A stretch of DNA of 61,834 nucleotides from the NCBI GenBank assembly GCA_018268195.1, contig JAFDWZ010000012.1, positions 1 through 61,834 of the forward strand, given 5' to 3'. Source of the DNA: Bacteroidota bacterium. Its GTDB lineage: Bacteria > Bacteroidota > Bacteroidia > AKYH767-A > OLB10. This document shows positions 52,888 to 61,834 of this stretch, piece after piece. The notes below the pieces were generated by a model. The model ran no database searches and was not told where the DNA came from. It saw only the letters and a list, made by a program, of their open reading frames with translations. Both the position numbers and the translations under genes were made by a program. Position 1 is the first letter of the stretch. Each line of letters opens with the position of its first letter.

Positions 52888-53555
52888 AAGGAAAATCTGC
52901 TCTGTTTATATTGGCACTGGCAACGGTGATTACAATCACGGCATGTCATAAAGATGAATCACTAAATGAGCCCATCAGTTACAGGTATTTTCCAATGGCA
53001 GTTGGCGATTCACTGATATATGATGTGAGTTTGTTTGATAAAGATTTGAATACTTACGACAGTACTTATCAGTTACTGGAGCGTGTTGAATCTATATTTT
53101 CTGATAATCAGGGCAGGCCAACATTCAGGTTGGAAAGATATACTCGCAAAACGGCAACGGACCCCTGGATTATTTATAAAGTGTGGACAGCTAATCTTCT
53201 TACTACAAGTGCCGAAAAAAAAGAAGATAATATCACCTATGTAAAACTGGTTTTCCCGGTAAAACTTAATGAACAATGGAACGGTAATGCCAAAAATTTT
53301 ATGGCTGATGAATTTGACGATTACAAAATCATAAGTATTGATGAACCTTATTCATCTGCTAATTTAAATTTCGACAGCAGCCTCACCGTAAGGCAGGTGG
53401 ATTATGACTACGGTTTTGAAAAACGCAGCCATTATGAAAAGTATGCAGCCGGAGTAGGAATGGTTTATAAGGACGTGTATGACTCACTTCAGGGAAGTCC
53501 CGGTGGTCGTATCTTTCATTATACCGAATCACTGATATCACATAACAAAAAATAA
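52884..53555 (+). CDS. Lipoprotein of unknown function coupled to mnmA
   Basis: This 223-residue lipoprotein has lipobox TITAC and is followed by an acidic linker. The mature part begins RYFPMAVGDSLIYDVSL, a pattern seen in small Bacteroidota lipoproteins, and is beta-rich with many Tyr, Asp and Lys. No catalytic motif is visible. It starts inside the mnmA stop and ends 4 nt before a subtilase gene, so the three genes look like one transcript. A link to the subtilase is more plausible than one to tRNA thiolation. Confidence 0.65.
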   Translation: MKGKSALFILALATVITITACHKDESLNEPISYRYFPMAVGDSLIYDVSLFDKDLNTYDSTYQLLERVESIFSDNQGRPTFRLERYTRKTATDPWIIYKVWTANLLTTSAEKKEDNITYVKLVFPVKLNEQWNGNAKNFMADEFDDYKIISIDEPYSSANLNFDSSLTVRQVDYDYGFEKRSHYEKYAAGVGMVYKDVYDSLQGSPGGRIFHYTESLISHNKK

Positions 53556-53559
53556 TTGC

Positions 53560-55236
53560 ATGAAAAACTTTTTACTCATTTTCTTATTAGCCATGATTTC
53601 AGAATTGGCCCCTGCGCAAAACAGAATAGCCGTACTTCTGAATGATAAAAACGGAACTCCTTATTCTTTTTCCAATCCATCGGCATATCTTACACAACAC
53701 GCTATTGCACGAAGAGCACAATTCTCCATTGCATTAGATTCCACTGACCTTCCGGTAAATCCTGCCTATATCAGCGCCATTCAAAATACAGGCGCTATGG
53801 TGTTAAATACATCTAAATGGCTGAATGCCGTTACCGTTGATGTATCATCAGCGCCTAATGCATTAGCTGCCATCAATGCCTTACCGTTTGTAAAACAAAC
53901 CAAGGTTGTGGGACGTCCCGGCAATAACGGACATGCAGTTAACAAATTCAGTTTCGTAATGCAAAGTTTAACCGAAAGGCAACATCAGCTTCAGAGGGTA
54001 GCCTCTGCAAACTCATTTTACAGTTATGGCAATGCGCTTAATCAGATACAAATGATTGACGGAGATAAATTACATGACATGGGCTACAGAGGTAATGGAA
54101 AAATTATTGCAATGCTTGATGCGGGATTTTTTAATGCTGATCAAATGACAGTATTCGACAGCCTGCGAGCTCACAACAGAATAATAGATACCTATGATTT
54201 TGTAGATCATCAAACAAATGTATATGACGACCATACACATGGCGCTATGTGTTTTTCAATCATTGGCGCCAATGATCCGGGTAATCTGGTAGGCACCGCT
54301 CCTGAGGCTTCTTTTTATTTATTTCGCTCTGAAGATGCAAATACTGAAAATCCAATTGAAGAATATAATTGGGCTACTGCAGCCGAAGCTGCTGACAGCG
54401 TGGGTGCCGATATCATTTCGAGTTCATTGGGATATTTTGTATTTGACGACCCTTCATTGGACCATACTTATGCAGATCTTGATGGAAAAACCACACCTAT
54501 TGCAATAGCTGCTACTATAGCATCGCGCAAAGGTATGGTTGTGGTGAATAGTGCCGGTAATGAAGGTAATAATTTTTGGCATTATATCATCAGCCCTGGC
54601 GATGCCGATAGTATCATCACTGTTGGTGCTGTTGACTCTGTTGAGCAATATGCTTTTTTCAGCAGCACCGGACCTACCGCTGACGGTAGAGTAAAGCCTA
54701 CAGTTGCAGCTCAAGGAATGGGTACCTATGTTTCCAATCCTTATAACAACTCTGTGTTTTCAGGTAACGGTACATCCTTTTCGTGTCCTGTTATTGCAGG
54801 AATGGTTGCTTGCCTCTGGCAAAGTGTTCCATCGGCAACCAACATTCAGATAATGGGAGCGATAAAGCAAAGTGCATCGCAATATCTCAATCCCGATTCA
54901 TTACTCGGTTACGGCATTCCTAATTTTGATTCTGCAAGAATGATGTTGTTATCCATCAATAATCCCAACTTCGGTAAAGGCGATTTTATTGAAAACGTAT
55001 TTCCAAATCCTTTTTCACAAACCCTGAATGTAAATTTTTACGCAGAAACAAATAGTAAATTTACTGCTGAAATATTTGACATGGCAGGCAAGCGAGTGAC
55101 TCAAAAACAAGGTTTTTTTAATCCTTACATGATTAATAGTTTTCAGGTTCAGACAAGCGCTTTTGCCAAAGGAGTGTATATGCTGCGCATTGTAACTGAT
55201 AATGCTGTGTATAAGCGAAGAATAATAAAACAGTAA
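53560..55236 (+). CDS. Secreted subtilisin-like (S8) serine protease with T9SS sorting domain
   Basis: This 558-residue protein has a signal peptide ending APAQ. An inhibitor-like propeptide (about 20-135) is followed by an S8 catalytic domain. The triad is visible: Asp in IIAMLDAGFF, His in DDHTHGAMCFSII and Ser in GNGTSFSCPVIAGM. The oxyanion Asn is in VVNSAGNEGNNF. Residues ~475-558 form a T9SS domain (VFPNPFSQTLNVNFYAE...FAKGVYMLRIV). All residues needed for activity are present, so it should be an active extracellular protease. It follows the lipoprotein gene by 4 nt. Confidence 0.93.
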   Translation: MKNFLLIFLLAMISELAPAQNRIAVLLNDKNGTPYSFSNPSAYLTQHAIARRAQFSIALDSTDLPVNPAYISAIQNTGAMVLNTSKWLNAVTVDVSSAPNALAAINALPFVKQTKVVGRPGNNGHAVNKFSFVMQSLTERQHQLQRVASANSFYSYGNALNQIQMIDGDKLHDMGYRGNGKIIAMLDAGFFNADQMTVFDSLRAHNRIIDTYDFVDHQTNVYDDHTHGAMCFSIIGANDPGNLVGTAPEASFYLFRSEDANTENPIEEYNWATAAEAADSVGADIISSSLGYFVFDDPSLDHTYADLDGKTTPIAIAATIASRKGMVVVNSAGNEGNNFWHYIISPGDADSIITVGAVDSVEQYAFFSSTGPTADGRVKPTVAAQGMGTYVSNPYNNSVFSGNGTSFSCPVIAGMVACLWQSVPSATNIQIMGAIKQSASQYLNPDSLLGYGIPNFDSARMMLLSINNPNFGKGDFIENVFPNPFSQTLNVNFYAETNSKFTAEIFDMAGKRVTQKQGFFNPYMINSFQVQTSAFAKGVYMLRIVTDNAVYKRRIIKQ

Positions 55237-55285
55237 TCGTTTCGCTCAATAAAATAATTATTGATTGTTTTCGTAATTGAATTTA

Positions 55286-56005
55286 TTAACTGATTAAGCG
55301 CGCTATTCCGAATGCAGCGCCTGCGGCTATTATTCCAATTATAGTAGTACGAATTCCACCTTTTACAGGAGGTTGTCCCGTAAATTTACTTTTGTAATAG
55401 CCGAATATAAACAAGCAGATTATCGTTATAAGTGATGAGTACAACAAGCCTTCCTGTGGATGTTCAGTAAAAAAATAGGCACTTAACGGAACCACCCCTC
55501 CAACAATATATGATAAACCAATGTTGAGCGCACTCTTGCCGGCACGTTTTTCATCGGGCTTTTCAAGACCTAATTCATAACGCATCATAAACTCAACCCA
55601 CTTATCTTCGTCTTTAGCCATTTCATCTGCGATAAGTTGTTGTGTTTTTTCTGACAAACCATATTGCGCAAACACTTCACGCACTTCTTCTTTTTCTTTT
55701 TCGTAAAAATGTTTCACCTCGTAGTATTCACGCTTTAGTTCGCTGTTATAATGCTCTACTTCGGTTTGCCCGGCCAGATAGCCGCCTAACCCCATGGCTA
55801 TAGAACCGGCACAAATTTCTGCAAGGCCTGCAGTTATCACAATGGCGTTGCTATCCACAGCACCACTAAGCCCTGCCGCAAGTGCAAAAGGTACAGTAAG
55901 CCCGTCAGCCATACCAATTACGATATCCCTTATCAGATCTGACTGGGTAAAATGTGTTTCTTGATGGTGACCATGATGTCCATGACCTGATGGATGTGGA
56001 TGCAT
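55286..56005 (-). CDS. VIT1/CCC1 family Fe2+/Mn2+ transporter
   Basis: From the ATG at 56005 this is a 239-residue membrane protein. The N-terminus is strikingly histidine-rich (eight His in the first 18 residues). Five membrane helices follow, including DIVIGMADGLTVPFALAAGLSGA and GLAEICAGSIAMGLGGYLAGQTE. The cytoplasmic metal-binding domain of the VIT type lies between helices 2 and 3, rich in Glu (REYYEVKHFYEKEKEEVREVF). The family exports Fe2+ or Mn2+ in exchange for protons. A longer start would overlap the divergent cysteine desulfurase gene and is unlikely. Confidence 0.88.
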   Translation of the reverse strand: MHPHPSGHGHHGHHQETHFTQSDLIRDIVIGMADGLTVPFALAAGLSGAVDSNAIVITAGLAEICAGSIAMGLGGYLAGQTEVEHYNSELKREYYEVKHFYEKEKEEVREVFAQYGLSEKTQQLIADEMAKDEDKWVEFMMRYELGLEKPDEKRAGKSALNIGLSYIVGGVVPLSAYFFTEHPQEGLLYSSLITIICLFIFGYYKSKFTGQPPVKGGIRTTIIGIIAAGAAFGIARLIS

Positions 56006-56064
56006 AATTTTATTGTTTATCTTAGAACCAAAATTAGAAATTTCTTTTTCTGTTTTATTAAAAA

Positions 56065-57201
56065 ATGAAATCAGTTTATCTCGATTATAATGCAACAACT
56101 CCTGTTGACCCGCGTGTCCTTGAAAGAATGCTTCCTTATTTTACTGAAAAATTTGGTAATGCTTCCAGTAATACACATGCTTATGGATGGGCTGCCGCTG
56201 AAGCAGTAGAGCAGGCAAGGGAGAAAACGGCCTCACTCTTAGGTTGCAGTAAGGATGAAATTTATTTTACTTCGGGATCAACAGAAGGAATCAACCTTGC
56301 ACTTAAAGGAATTTTTGAAAATTATAGTGAAAAGGGTAAACACATCATCTCATACCAAACAGAGCACAAAGCAGTACTCGACACATTGGAATATCTTAAA
56401 ACAAACGGGGCAGAAATATCACTCTTGCCGGTTCACCGTGATGGCACCATAGATTTAGAATTACTAAAAAATACTTTACGAAAAGATACACTGATGGTAG
56501 CGGCAATGTATGCCAATAATGAAACAGGTGTGGTTTTTCCTGCAAAGGAGATAGGTGAAATTTGTCATCGGCAAGAAGTGTTTTATTTTAGTGATACCAC
56601 ACAGGCTATAGGCAAACTTCCATTGAGTGTGAAAGATGATAATATTGATGCATGTGTTATATCAGCTCACAAAATTTATGGCCCCAAAGGGACAGGAGCA
56701 GTTTATTTCAGCAGAAAAAAACCACGGCTTAGCGTGGCACCACAAATACATGGCGGAGGTCATGAAAAAGGATTGCGTTCCGGCACATTGAATGTTCCCG
56801 GTATAGTTGCTTTGGGTGAGGCATGTACAATTGCAGAGCAGGATTTGTTGACATCTGCAATGAGTCAGTCGCGATTGCGTACATTGCTGGAGCAGAGCCT
56901 CACGGTTTCAGGAAATGTATTTATCAATGGAAGTATTAAAGATCGTTTGTGTAATACAACAAATTTGATGTTTAAAGGAATAAAAAGCGAAGACATCATT
57001 AAAAAAATACGACCGGTGGCTGTTGCAGCAGGTTCTGCATGTACTTCGGCAATGCAACAACCGTCACATGTACTCAAGGCAATGGGATTGAGTGAGGAAG
57101 AATCCTACTCATCCGTAAGATTCAGCCTTGGAAGGTTTACAACGGAAGAAGACATTAATTTTACCATTGAAAAAGTAAAAAATATATTAAGTAATCATTG
57201 A
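56065..57201 (+). CDS. Cysteine desulfurase (NifS/IscS family)
   Basis: This 378-residue PLP enzyme converts cysteine to alanine and transfers sulfane sulfur to Fe-S scaffolds and tRNA thiolases. Motifs are VYLDYNATTPVDPRVL, FTSGSTEGINLAL, TEHKAVLD, the PLP lysine in ISAHKIYGPKGTGA, HGGGHEKGLRSGTLN, and the active-site cysteine in AAGSACTSAMQQPSHVL. The short loop around this Cys is IscS/NifS group I. It overlaps polA by one base and is divergent from the VIT transporter. An IscS-like role supplying mrp/nifU and mnmA elsewhere in the window is a fair inference. Confidence 0.93.
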   Translation: MKSVYLDYNATTPVDPRVLERMLPYFTEKFGNASSNTHAYGWAAAEAVEQAREKTASLLGCSKDEIYFTSGSTEGINLALKGIFENYSEKGKHIISYQTEHKAVLDTLEYLKTNGAEISLLPVHRDGTIDLELLKNTLRKDTLMVAAMYANNETGVVFPAKEIGEICHRQEVFYFSDTTQAIGKLPLSVKDDNIDACVISAHKIYGPKGTGAVYFSRKKPRLSVAPQIHGGGHEKGLRSGTLNVPGIVALGEACTIAEQDLLTSAMSQSRLRTLLEQSLTVSGNVFINGSIKDRLCNTTNLMFKGIKSEDIIKKIRPVAVAAGSACTSAMQQPSHVLKAMGLSEEESYSSVRFSLGRFTTEEDINFTIEKVKNILSNH

Positions 57202-59984
57202 TGAACGAAGATAAACGACTGTTTCTGCTCGATGCTTATGCACTCATATATCGAGCCTATTTTGCATTCAGCAGAAATCCATTAATCAACAGCAAAGGAC
57301 AGAATGTATCAGCCATAACCGGATTTACCTCTGCCTTATTTGATCTTATAAAAAAAGAAAAACCCACACACATTGCAGTGGTATTTGATGCTGCAGCTGA
57401 AACAAACCGAGCTGCCGAACACAGCTTTTATAAAGCAAACCGTGAGGCAATGCCCGAAGATATACAGTTTGCTATACCTTATATCAGAGAGATAATTAAA
57501 GGTTTTCATATTCCTATGCTGGAATGTGACGGATATGAAGCCGATGATGTAATTGGTACCATTGCTAAACAAAAGGAAAAAGATGGCCATATCATTTACA
57601 TGGTTACTCCTGATAAGGACTATGCGCAGTTGGTATCACCAAATATTTTTATTTATAAACCCGGCAGACAGGGTAATGACATTGAAATTCTCGGAGTAAA
57701 AGAAGTGCTTGAGAAGTGGGAAGTTGATAACCCCGATCAGGTAATTGACATTCTCGGAATGTGGGGCGATGCAGTGGATAATATTCCCGGCATACCCGGA
57801 GTAGGAGAGAAGACTGCTAAAAAACTTATTAAAGAGTATGGCAGCATGGAAAATGTAATTGCTTCGGCTGATGAAATTAAAGGTAAGTTGGGCGAGAATA
57901 TCAGAAACAATGTTGAGCAAGCACGAATCAGTAAACACTTAGCTACCATCATTCTTGATGTTCCGGTTGAAGTAAGTGATGAAGAGTTGCAGATGACGGA
58001 ACCGGATAAGGAAAAATTGTCGCAGATATTCACCGAACTTGAATTCCGTTCGTTGGGAAAAAGAATTCTCGGTGAAACATTTACTGTTAACCGCGAACAG
58101 AAACCTTCCACTTCAGTGCAGGCAAGTTTATTCGGAGATGATGAAATCGAAAAACAAGAAGATGTTCATCGCGGAAAAAACATACACAACACTCCTCATC
58201 ACTATGTAGTTGTTCAGGATGAAACAGCAATGGATAACCTTGTAAAGGAGTTGTTACTTCAGGAAGAAATTTGTTTCGATACAGAAACTTCTTCACTTGA
58301 TTATTTTTCTTTAAACATTGTGGGTTTATCTTTTTCGTTTAAGGATGCTACCGGCTATTATGTCCCATGTCCGAATGATGAGGATGCTGCACGAAAAATC
58401 TGTCATAAATTTAAACCTGTTCTGGAAAGTAAAACCATTATCAAAATAGGACAGAATATTAAATTTGATATGCTGGTGATGAGGCGATATGGGGTGGATG
58501 TGAGCCTTCCTATATACGATACCATGATAGCACATTACTTGGTTGAGGCTGATATGAAGCATGGAATGGATTACCTGAGCGAAACCTATCTCGGTTACAC
58601 ACCGGTGCATATCGAAGAACTCATTGGCAAGAAAGGGAAAGGTCAGGGAAGCATGAGAGATGTCCCTATTGAAAAAATTTCGGAATACGCTGCCGAAGAT
58701 GCTGACATTACTTTTCAGCTGAAGAAAGTTATCAGTCCAATGGTTAAGAAGAAAGAAGTGGAAGAGGTTTTGCAGAAAATAGAATTGCCGCTGATAGAAG
58801 TTCTTGCAGATATGGAGTATGAAGGTGTGCGCATTGATGAGACCTATTTAAATACCTATAGTAAAGAACTTGAAAAGGAAATGATTCATTATCGCGATCA
58901 GGTATTTTCTCTGGCCGGAATGGAATTTAATCTGGATTCTCCTCGACAGTTAGGTGATGTGTTGTTCGGGCATTTGAAATTGCCGGTAGATAAGAAAACC
59001 GCAACCGGTCAACATTCGACCAATGAAGAAGTACTAAGTAAACTCGCATCAGAATATCCTATTGCGGAGAAAATATTAGAGTATCGTGAGTTGACAAAAC
59101 TTAAATCAACTTATGTTGATGCTTTACCTTTGATGATTAACCCGAAAACCGAAAGAGTGCATACTACTTTCAATCAGACAATCGCTTCTACCGGAAGACT
59201 TAGTTCTATTGGGCCTAACCTTCAGAATATCCCTATACGTACAGAGCGCGGGCAAAAAGTGCGTAAAGCGTTTATAGCAAGAGATAAAGAGCATGTATTG
59301 ATGTCAGCAGATTATTCGCAGATTGAATTGAGGTTGGCAGCTGAAATTAGCGGTGATGAAAATATGCTGGAAGCTTTCCGACATGGACATGATATACATA
59401 AAGCCACTGCTGCACGCGTGTATAATGTGCCCATGGACGAGGTCACTAAAGAAATGAGAAGTAAAGCTAAGATGGTAAATTTCGGAATTATTTATGCCAT
59501 ATCAGCATTTGGATTGTCGCAGCGACTTGGAATACCAAGAAAGGAAGCGAGTGAACTTATAGAAAATTATTTTGTGCAGTATCCCAAGTTGAAAAACTAT
59601 ATGAACGATACGCTCGATTTTGCACGCACACATGGTTATGTGAAAACTATAATGGGACGAAGACGCTATCTGAAAGATATTAACTCCAGAAACTTTACAG
59701 TGCGTGGTTTCGCAGAACGCGAAGCAATAAATGCACCATTACAAGGCAGTGCTGCCGATTTAATTAAGTTGGCAATGATTAACATTTATGATGAATTCCG
59801 GAGATTAAAACTTAAAACAAAAATGACTCTGCAGGTACATGATGAGTTGGTGTTTGATGCACATAAAGAAGAAGTAGAGATCATTAAACCAATCATTCAT
59901 GACAAAATGGTACAAGCAATAAAAACCAATGTGCCACTGGAAGTTGAAATTGGGGTAGGCGAAAACTGGCTCGAGGCACATTAA
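57201..59984 (+). CDS. polA: DNA polymerase I
   Basis: PolA fills gaps and removes RNA primers during replication and repair. The 927-residue protein has all three domains. The 5'-3' exonuclease (1-~290) has LLDAYALIYRAYF, DGYEADDVIGT and PGIPGVGEKTAKKLI. The 3'-5' proofreading domain has an intact DTETSS, NIKFD and YAAEDAD set. The polymerase has MSADYSQIELRLAAEIS, the O-helix RSKAKMVNFGIIYAIS and LQVHDELVFD. Preserved proofreading residues distinguish it from Taq-like enzymes. I chose the ATG at 57201, giving TGATG overlap with the desulfurase gene, over a TTG one codon earlier. Confidence 0.97.
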   Translation: MNEDKRLFLLDAYALIYRAYFAFSRNPLINSKGQNVSAITGFTSALFDLIKKEKPTHIAVVFDAAAETNRAAEHSFYKANREAMPEDIQFAIPYIREIIKGFHIPMLECDGYEADDVIGTIAKQKEKDGHIIYMVTPDKDYAQLVSPNIFIYKPGRQGNDIEILGVKEVLEKWEVDNPDQVIDILGMWGDAVDNIPGIPGVGEKTAKKLIKEYGSMENVIASADEIKGKLGENIRNNVEQARISKHLATIILDVPVEVSDEELQMTEPDKEKLSQIFTELEFRSLGKRILGETFTVNREQKPSTSVQASLFGDDEIEKQEDVHRGKNIHNTPHHYVVVQDETAMDNLVKELLLQEEICFDTETSSLDYFSLNIVGLSFSFKDATGYYVPCPNDEDAARKICHKFKPVLESKTIIKIGQNIKFDMLVMRRYGVDVSLPIYDTMIAHYLVEADMKHGMDYLSETYLGYTPVHIEELIGKKGKGQGSMRDVPIEKISEYAAEDADITFQLKKVISPMVKKKEVEEVLQKIELPLIEVLADMEYEGVRIDETYLNTYSKELEKEMIHYRDQVFSLAGMEFNLDSPRQLGDVLFGHLKLPVDKKTATGQHSTNEEVLSKLASEYPIAEKILEYRELTKLKSTYVDALPLMINPKTERVHTTFNQTIASTGRLSSIGPNLQNIPIRTERGQKVRKAFIARDKEHVLMSADYSQIELRLAAEISGDENMLEAFRHGHDIHKATAARVYNVPMDEVTKEMRSKAKMVNFGIIYAISAFGLSQRLGIPRKEASELIENYFVQYPKLKNYMNDTLDFARTHGYVKTIMGRRRYLKDINSRNFTVRGFAEREAINAPLQGSAADLIKLAMINIYDEFRRLKLKTKMTLQVHDELVFDAHKEEVEIIKPIIHDKMVQAIKTNVPLEVEIGVGENWLEAH

Positions 59985-60024
59985 AATCTTAAAATATAGG
60001 GTGCTGATTTCAATTTATTTTATA

Positions 60025-60032
60025 TATCTTTG
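60025..60032 (+). promoter_or_regulatory. Candidate -7 element for the choice-of-anchor L gene
   Basis: TATCTTTG matches TAnnTTTG and lies 18 bases before the ATG at 60051. A -33 TTTG is not clear, so this is a half-site call. Confidence 0.4.
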
Positions 60033-60050
60033 GAATTCAAAGCCATTGAT

Positions 60051-61834
60051 ATGAAAAATAAAATTACCTTAATTGTACTGTTGGCCTTTGCAGTCGCTCA
60101 TGTCAACGCTCAATTAGTTGTTACCTCAGGAAATCCTGTAAATGCTATTGTAGATTCATTGATAGGAACCGGTGTTACTGTTAGTAATATCACATATACC
60201 GGAAGTGCTTCATCCCGCGGATTTTTTCGTTGTTCAGGCGGATGTAATCTCGGATTAGCAAAGGGGATTTTTCTCTCAACCGGTGATGCAGGAGAAACAC
60301 CTACCTCACCACCATCAGATTTTCATAGCTCAGATATGAGCACCGTTGGAGATGTACAATTGAATCAGATTGTGAGCCCACAAACCACCTTTGATGCCGC
60401 AGTGCTGGAGTTTGATTTTACACCTGCTACCGATAGTATTGGATTTCGTTTCGTATTTGCTTCAGAGGAGTATAATGAATATGTGAATGCAGGCTTTAAT
60501 GATGTATTTGCATTTTATATTTCCGGTCCAGGAATAACGGGCTCCAAAAACCTTGCGTTAATACCCGGAACTTCTATTCCGGTTTCAATTGATAATGTGA
60601 ATAATGGAAACAGCGGTGGTGCTGCAACAGGCCCATGTACCAATTGTGCTTATTATACCGATAACGTACCTAATGGAGGTGCATCAATATTTTTTGATGG
60701 GTTCACTCATGTTATTCCTGCAGGAATAAGAGTGCAACCATGTCAGACGTATCACATGAAGTTTGCGGTTGCTGATGTGGGTGATCATGTTTTTGATTCC
60801 GGAGTTTTTCTGGAAGGTAAAAGTTTTAGCAGTATTGGGAATTTGAATCTTTATGCCAATGGTCAAGTATGTACATCGGATACCGTTTATGCATGCCATG
60901 GCGACTCTGTGGTTTTGTCAGCATCAGCTACCAGCAGCAATATTACCTGGAATAACGGTGTTACAACGCAATCAATTGTAGTTACAGAGGCAAACATTAC
61001 ACCTACAGGGATATATCAATATGCAGTAATCAATGGAGCCGCATTATGCTTTGCATCAAGTAAGCAAGTTAAAGTAATTTTTCAAACTCCTTCTGCCACT
61101 ATTACTCCTTTAGGTTCAACCAGCCTTTGTCCAGGAGGAAGTGTAGTCTTACAAGCGAACTCTGGTAATAGCTATTTGTGGAGCAATGGTGCAACAACAC
61201 AAACTATCACTGTTTCCACAGCAGGAACCTATACCGTTACTGTTTCTATTTCGCCCACATGTCTTGCTACTTCAAATCCGGTGTCTGTAACTGTTGCAGC
61301 ACCTACAGCAACAATTACGGGTGTTACTACCATTTGTTCCGGACAAAATACAACACTCTCTGCTTCCTCAGGAAACAGTTATTTGTGGAGTAACGGAGCC
61401 ACTACACAATCTATTTCTGTCAACACCGCAGCCACCTACACTGTGACGGTAACTTTCTCCGGAGGATGTACAGCATCTGCTTCAGTTGCTGTTTCAGCTA
61501 ACACAAATCCGGTTCCTACCATCACAGGGACTAACTCCATTTGTCAGGGTCTAAGTAGTACGCTCAGTGCAGGAAGTTACACTTCGTATTTATGGTCAAC
61601 CGGAGCAACCACTGCAAACATTTCTGCAAACACATCAGGCGTTTACACAGTAACAGTGACGGATGCCAATGGATGTACAGGAAGTAATACGTTTAATCTT
61701 ACTGTCAATCCCAATCCAACCCCAACCATTACAGGAGTCACAGCATTTTGTCAGGGGGCTAATTCCACATTAAATGCAGGTGGAGGTTACGCCAGTTATC
61801 TGTGGTCAACAGGAGCCACAACACAAACGATAAA
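60051..61834 (+). CDS. Secreted choice-of-anchor L protein with Ig-like repeats, partial (3' end outside window)
   Basis: The reading frame stays open from the ATG at 60051 to the window edge (594 codons). It starts with a signal peptide (ITLIVLLAFAVAHVNAQ). A choice-of-anchor L domain of ~230 residues follows, with SRGFFRCSGGCNLGLAKGIF, FVFASEEYNEYVNAGFNDVF and a CTNCAYY loop. Then come Ig-like repeats of about 70 residues, each with the core SYLWSNGATTQ[ST]I or SYLWSTGATTxxI. Four good copies precede the truncation and a degenerate one lies ahead of them. In Bacteroidota such proteins usually end in a T9SS or gliding-motility SprB-type domain. That end is not visible here. Confidence 0.85.
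   Translation, partial: MKNKITLIVLLAFAVAHVNAQLVVTSGNPVNAIVDSLIGTGVTVSNITYTGSASSRGFFRCSGGCNLGLAKGIFLSTGDAGETPTSPPSDFHSSDMSTVGDVQLNQIVSPQTTFDAAVLEFDFTPATDSIGFRFVFASEEYNEYVNAGFNDVFAFYISGPGITGSKNLALIPGTSIPVSIDNVNNGNSGGAATGPCTNCAYYTDNVPNGGASIFFDGFTHVIPAGIRVQPCQTYHMKFAVADVGDHVFDSGVFLEGKSFSSIGNLNLYANGQVCTSDTVYACHGDSVVLSASATSSNITWNNGVTTQSIVVTEANITPTGIYQYAVINGAALCFASSKQVKVIFQTPSATITPLGSTSLCPGGSVVLQANSGNSYLWSNGATTQTITVSTAGTYTVTVSISPTCLATSNPVSVTVAAPTATITGVTTICSGQNTTLSASSGNSYLWSNGATTQSISVNTAATYTVTVTFSGGCTASASVAVSANTNPVPTITGTNSICQGLSSTLSAGSYTSYLWSTGATTANISANTSGVYTVTVTDANGCTGSNTFNLTVNPNPTPTITGVTAFCQGANSTLNAGGGYASYLWSTGATTQTI

Noticed and set aside
56006..56098. Longer start of the VIT transporter overlapping the cysteine desulfurase gene
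   Set aside because: It would overlap the divergent gene by 34 bases. The extension is not membrane or family sequence.

Overview
The window is chromosomal DNA of a Bacteroidota bacterium, probably an uncultured, free-living member of the Chitinophagales/Flavobacteriales side of the phylum. Four things support this. At least eight complete secreted proteins end in type IX secretion (T9SS) sorting domains. Promoters look like TTTG-N(17-23)-TAnnTTTG, and starts are A-rich with no clear Shine-Dalgarno. Several genes are Bacteroidota-typical: a DUF4293 gene beside rho, S46 dipeptidyl peptidase, a bacterial GH3-family protein, and Mrp without its CxxC. Base composition is AT-rich. I see no insertion sequence, prophage, CRISPR array or integrase. 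The window holds core housekeeping genes interleaved with large secreted proteins.

Layout. 1-5 kb: 5' end of tRNA-Ala(GGC) and a 1,517-residue modular T9SS protein. 5-10 kb: sucC coupled to an arginase/agmatinase-family enzyme, a fatty acid 2-hydroxylase-like protein, convergent rho with a large disordered insert, then DUF4293. 10-17 kb: an orphan lipoprotein, then a leftward unit of nine-PKD T9SS protein, WecE-like sugar aminotransferase and phosphoesterase. 17-24 kb: rdgB, a beta-CASP nuclease, DUF47-Pit phosphate uptake, an FkbM methyltransferase, a membrane TPR protein with ribH, and a T9SS protein. 24-30 kb: gyrB, a stand-alone retropepsin, a GH3-family protein with a secreted partner, and a deoxynucleoside kinase. 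30-35.5 kb: a complete vitamin B12 acquisition operon (promoter, cobalamin riboswitch, BtuB-like receptor, two T9SS surface proteins, BtuG-like propeller lipoprotein, terminator). 35.5-45 kb: two paralogous lipoproteins flank rlmE, a T9SS protein, a DPP11-type peptidase, clpS, an M48 lipoprotein peptidase and an ICMT-like methyltransferase. 45-62 kb: sugar kinase with pfkA, another T9SS protein, an alkyltransferase-like protein, mrp-nifU, a MORN protein, mnmA with a lipoprotein and T9SS subtilase, a VIT/CCC1 metal transporter, iscS-like cysteine desulfurase, polA, and a truncated choice-of-anchor L protein at the right edge.

How they fit together. The B12 operon is the clearest functional system. 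The riboswitch senses cobalamin, the surface proteins would capture it, and the TonB-dependent receptor would import it. Unlike the lipoprotein-only version known from gut Bacteroides, two of its three accessory proteins carry T9SS C-terminal domains. This is the best candidate here for an under-described system. Fe-S and sulfur metabolism is scattered across mrp, nifU, iscS and mnmA. No T9SS machinery gene (por/spr) lies in the window, so the cargo proteins depend on loci elsewhere.
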